From: Flavobacterium zhairuonense
GTDB taxonomy: Bacteria > Bacteroidota > Bacteroidia > Flavobacteriales > Flavobacteriaceae
DNA: 64,000 bases
Assembly (NCBI RefSeq): GCF_004352915.1
Contig: NZ_SJSY01000076.1
Coordinates: 124,001 to 188,000 of the forward strand
Direction of reading: 5' to 3'
Shown: positions 61,600-64,000 of the stretch, in pieces
Layout: each line of letters starts with the position of its first letter
Position numbering within the stretch: the stretch's first letter is position 1
Program-made: the position numbers and the translations under genes
The notes under the pieces: model-generated
Told to the model about the DNA's origin: nothing
Seen by the model: only the letters and a program-made list of their open reading frames with translations
Databases searched by the model: none

Positions 61600-62496
61600 C
61601 TATAACTTCAAGTTATAATGAGATGAAATATTCTGAATAAATAATTCAGATAAAGGGTCGGATTTCCCTAACAAAGTAATAATATAGAAATATCTGTCGA
61701 TGGTCAAATTTTCAACATCCAAAACCATCAATTCTTTATTTTTCAATTCATTACCAACAGCATGAATAGACATAAAGGCAAAGCAATCAGAATTTAAAAG
61801 ATACGATTTTATGCTTTCCGTACTTCCTAACTGCATTTCAATCTGCAAATCAGAAAGTTTTAAGTTTATATTTTTCAAAGCAAATTCTATAACTTCAAGT
61901 GTTCCTGAGCCACGTTCTCTGGTTATGAATTTCATTGATTTTAAATCGTTTACTGAAACTTCATTTTGCTTCGCTAACGGATTTTTACTGCTGCAAACCA
62001 AAACCAGTTCATCTTTTAAAAACGGAATATATTTAATCGACTGATTTTTAGATTGCCCTTCAACAATTCCTATTTCGATTTCTTTGTTGATTAAAGCATT
62101 TTCAATTTGCTCTGTATTTCCATTCAGCAAATTGACTTTAATGTCTTTTTGTTTTTGATGAAAACGCGCCAAAACTGGAGAAATAACATATTGGGAAATT
62201 GTTGTACTTGCTCCTAAACGCAGCAAACCTTGACGTTCACTGATAAAGGAACTCATTTCAAAATCTATTTCGCGATAAATTTCGAAGATTTCTTTTGTAT
62301 GTTTTAATAAAATTTCTCCGGCTGGAGTCAAGGCAATTTTAGAACCGTTTCGTTCAAAAAGTTTCGTTTTATAGGTTTCTTCGAGCTCCTGAATGTGTTT
62401 TGAAACAGCAGGCTGTGTGATATACAATTCGGTTGCCGCTTTAGTAAAGTTAAGGCGGAGCGCAACAGTGTAAAATACTTTTAGCCTAAAATCCAT
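61600..62496 (-). CDS. LysR-family transcriptional regulator (YeiE-like)
   Basis: A 298-residue LTTR. N-terminal winged HTH: VALRLNFTKAATELYITQPA then VSKHIQELEETYKTKLFERN. The C-terminal effector domain covers about 90-298 (RLGASTTISQYVISPVLARF). It sits upstream of the yeiH-type gene in the same direction, 75 bases apart, and probably regulates it in response to an anion or a sulfur compound. Confidence 0.88.
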   Translation of the reverse strand: MDFRLKVFYTVALRLNFTKAATELYITQPAVSKHIQELEETYKTKLFERNGSKIALTPAGEILLKHTKEIFEIYREIDFEMSSFISERQGLLRLGASTTISQYVISPVLARFHQKQKDIKVNLLNGNTEQIENALINKEIEIGIVEGQSKNQSIKYIPFLKDELVLVCSSKNPLAKQNEVSVNDLKSMKFITRERGSGTLEVIEFALKNINLKLSDLQIEMQLGSTESIKSYLLNSDCFAFMSIHAVGNELKNKELMVLDVENLTIDRYFYIITLLGKSDPLSELFIQNISSHYNLKL

Positions 62497-62565
62497 AATT
62501 ATAAATTTTTAATTCCTAATCCACTTTCCTCTGAACTATTTTTTGCAATAAAATAATTTTAAAAC

Positions 62566-63312
62566 TTACAACAAAAGTTCAGGTCGAAACTCAAAATGCA
62601 TTGTATCATAATGTTTCCAATTTCCTCCCCAAATAAAGCCGTATTTTTCGAAAATTGAAACTAGCTTGAGCGGAATCTGATTTCTATACGAAAGAGTAGC
62701 ATCTTCATTTTTACAGTTACAATCCCATTGCCAATAATTAGAATTTTTGATATTAATATCTATTGTCATTCCAAAACTATGCATACTCAATCGGTTTGTC
62801 CCTGAAATTTTTCTCCAATTAAATGTGCCTCCAATATCAATAATGTATTTTTTAAACTCTGGATTATTATCTAATTCTGCTGAGAGTTTTTTTATTATTT
62901 TATCAATACCATTTACGGTTGTTACTTTTATTTTCTGATTGACTAATTTTGGGCACCAAATAATTTCAGTCATTTTTGATTCAACTTCTGATTTCGAATT
63001 TCCGTAGATTTTCTTAAAAAAAGCTTCATTTCGAATTCTTCCTGGATCGTCCTTTGGAATTAAATTCTTATCTGCTTTATTATAAACAAACTTAAACTGA
63101 TCCTCAATATCAGGACTATCTAATAATTCTTGATCCGTTTTATTTTTAAAATCATCATAAATTAAAGTTGTTTTATCACTAAAAATAATCTTATTGTCTT
63201 TATAACCAATGATTTGATCTGGATATGCTTTAATTATTTTTTGAACATTCAATGGGATTTCTTGCGAAAAAGCATTTTGAAATATAAGGACTAAAAAAAA
63301 GAATCGTTTCAT
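62566..63312 (-). CDS. M15-family D,D-carboxypeptidase-like peptidase
   Basis: A 248-residue exported peptidase with a signal sequence (MKRFFFLVLIFQNAFSQE). Zinc site: SMHSFGMTIDINI (SxHxxGxAxD-type motif with His and Asp) and DTMHFEFRPELL (third His). M15 enzymes cleave D-Ala or peptidoglycan peptides. Its ATG directly follows the stop of the DUF4846 gene, so the two are co-transcribed. Confidence 0.82.
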   Translation of the reverse strand: MKRFFFLVLIFQNAFSQEIPLNVQKIIKAYPDQIIGYKDNKIIFSDKTTLIYDDFKNKTDQELLDSPDIEDQFKFVYNKADKNLIPKDDPGRIRNEAFFKKIYGNSKSEVESKMTEIIWCPKLVNQKIKVTTVNGIDKIIKKLSAELDNNPEFKKYIIDIGGTFNWRKISGTNRLSMHSFGMTIDINIKNSNYWQWDCNCKNEDATLSYRNQIPLKLVSIFEKYGFIWGGNWKHYDTMHFEFRPELLL

Positions 63313-63999
63313 TTAAAAACGTTTTAATTGTAAGGAACTAAAAGTCCATTCGGGTGTTTTCAGAGAAGTTCCAAAATCAACAGCATACCAAGGACTCAAC
63401 GAACTATTATTTGGATTTTTCAATATTTGAATTTCCTGTGCCGGCATATAACTTTGCGCCAAAAGCATAATTTTTTGATTGTTTTTGGGATTTACAGCCA
63501 TATCAACCACAATAACGGCATGACCCGGAAAGCCTCCTTTTATAAAAACATCCCCTATTTTTATGTCTGAAACATTAATTGGTTTTAGTTCTTTTTCTAG
63601 CGAAGCCGTTCCTGCATACATAAAAACCGTCTCTAAGTATTTCCAATAAGTTTCATAAGTGTCAGATGGTTTTGCCGTTTTAATCCAATTGGTTTTGTTG
63701 CCTTTAACTGCAATTCTGTAACCTGCAGCCCATTTGCTAAAATCAGCTCGGAAACCATTTGTAAAATTAAAATGTATTTTATCGTACTGTTTTTGACTAA
63801 AAAAATAATCTGCTCGTAAACGCATTACGGCATCAGCACATTGATGCAAATCCTGTTTTCCAATGGGCAAATCCACAACCGCTTCATAAACGTTTTTATT
63901 TGGTTTTATAGTTCCATCAAAATACAAAACATTTGAACCCAATGGTTTTAATGGAAGATTTCGCAAAAAAAAATCAAACGAAGTTTTAGATTCCTCTTC
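63313..63999 (-). CDS. DUF4846 family protein (5' end outside window)
   Basis: At least 229 residues of a DUF4846 protein. The segment SFDFFLRNLPLKPLGSNVLY is the family start, RADYFFSQKQYDKIHFNFTN is typical of its middle, and GDVFIKGGFPGHAVIVVDMA of its C-terminal half. The TTG at 63966 is not taken as the start because the frame runs open to the window edge. An envelope role is likely from its M15 partner, but the function is unknown. Confidence 0.75.
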   Translation of the reverse strand, partial: EEESKTSFDFFLRNLPLKPLGSNVLYFDGTIKPNKNVYEAVVDLPIGKQDLHQCADAVMRLRADYFFSQKQYDKIHFNFTNGFRADFSKWAAGYRIAVKGNKTNWIKTAKPSDTYETYWKYLETVFMYAGTASLEKELKPINVSDIKIGDVFIKGGFPGHAVIVVDMAVNPKNNQKIMLLAQSYMPAQEIQILKNPNNSSLSPWYAVDFGTSLKTPEWTFSSLQLKRF

Positions 64000-64000
64000 C

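Noticed and set aside
63313..63966. TTG start for the DUF4846 gene
   Set aside because: The frame continues without stop to the window edge, with homologous-looking residues before it.

Overview
The window is AT-rich DNA whose gene content points to the Bacteroidota, family Flavobacteriaceae, most likely Flavobacterium. The evidence is the TAnnTTTG-type -7 promoter boxes, lipoproteins with a short Cys lipobox, the fused HisIE and HisB, the fused E1 alpha/beta dehydrogenase, several flavobacterial DUF families (DUF4265, DUF4242, DUF4846, DUF6155) and many palindromic intergenic repeats. I see no phage, insertion sequence, CRISPR array, tRNA or rRNA. It reads as ordinary chromosome with two large biosynthetic operons.

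Layout. 1-8.9 kb: a truncated membrane glycosyltransferase, then a minus-strand series of small housekeeping and accessory genes (Ntn-hydrolase, lipoprotein, membrane transglutaminase, solitary substrate-binding protein, DUF4265, VOC, DinB, nucleoside phosphorylase, SUI1 factor, 2OG-Fe(II) oxygenase). 9-18 kb: fused alpha-keto acid dehydrogenase E1, a DUF885 lipoprotein, a four-gene set with a Crp/Fnr regulator and a medium-chain oxidoreductase, an MscS channel. 18.3-25.7 kb: two helicases, an NDH-2, a Bcr/CflA exporter. 26.4-30.9 kb: a cNMP/CBS/DUF294 protein with a DnaQ-like protein, convergent with acetyl-CoA synthetase.

31.4-39.6 kb (minus strand) is a branched-chain amino acid locus: leuA-leuB, then ilvD-ilvB-ilvN-ilvC. 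A 25-codon Ile/Val-rich leader ORF (37077-37154) and an intrinsic terminator lie before ilvD, the classical layout of transcription attenuation. 45.9-53.6 kb (minus strand) is a complete histidine operon, hisG-D-C-B-H-A-F-IE, preceded by a 19-residue leader peptide with five His codons and a strong terminator. These two attenuators are the most informative non-coding features. Between the two operons are a helical orphan protein and two tandem M1 peptidases.

53.9-64 kb: a two-component system, an LTA-synthase-type sulfatase-fold protein, a secreted zinc phospholipase C/P1-nuclease-type enzyme, a YeiH-type transporter with its LysR regulator, and an M15 peptidase abutting a truncated DUF4846 gene.

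Unusual points: a perfect 26-bp hairpin between ilvB and ilvN; a PrfA-box-like palindrome beside a Crp/Fnr gene; a DnaQ-like protein that lacks two catalytic residues; a REP-like hairpin read in frame inside the yeiH-type gene; and large palindromic repeats inside operons. No clearly undescribed multi-gene system was found. All assignments come from reading motifs and context; no database search was possible.
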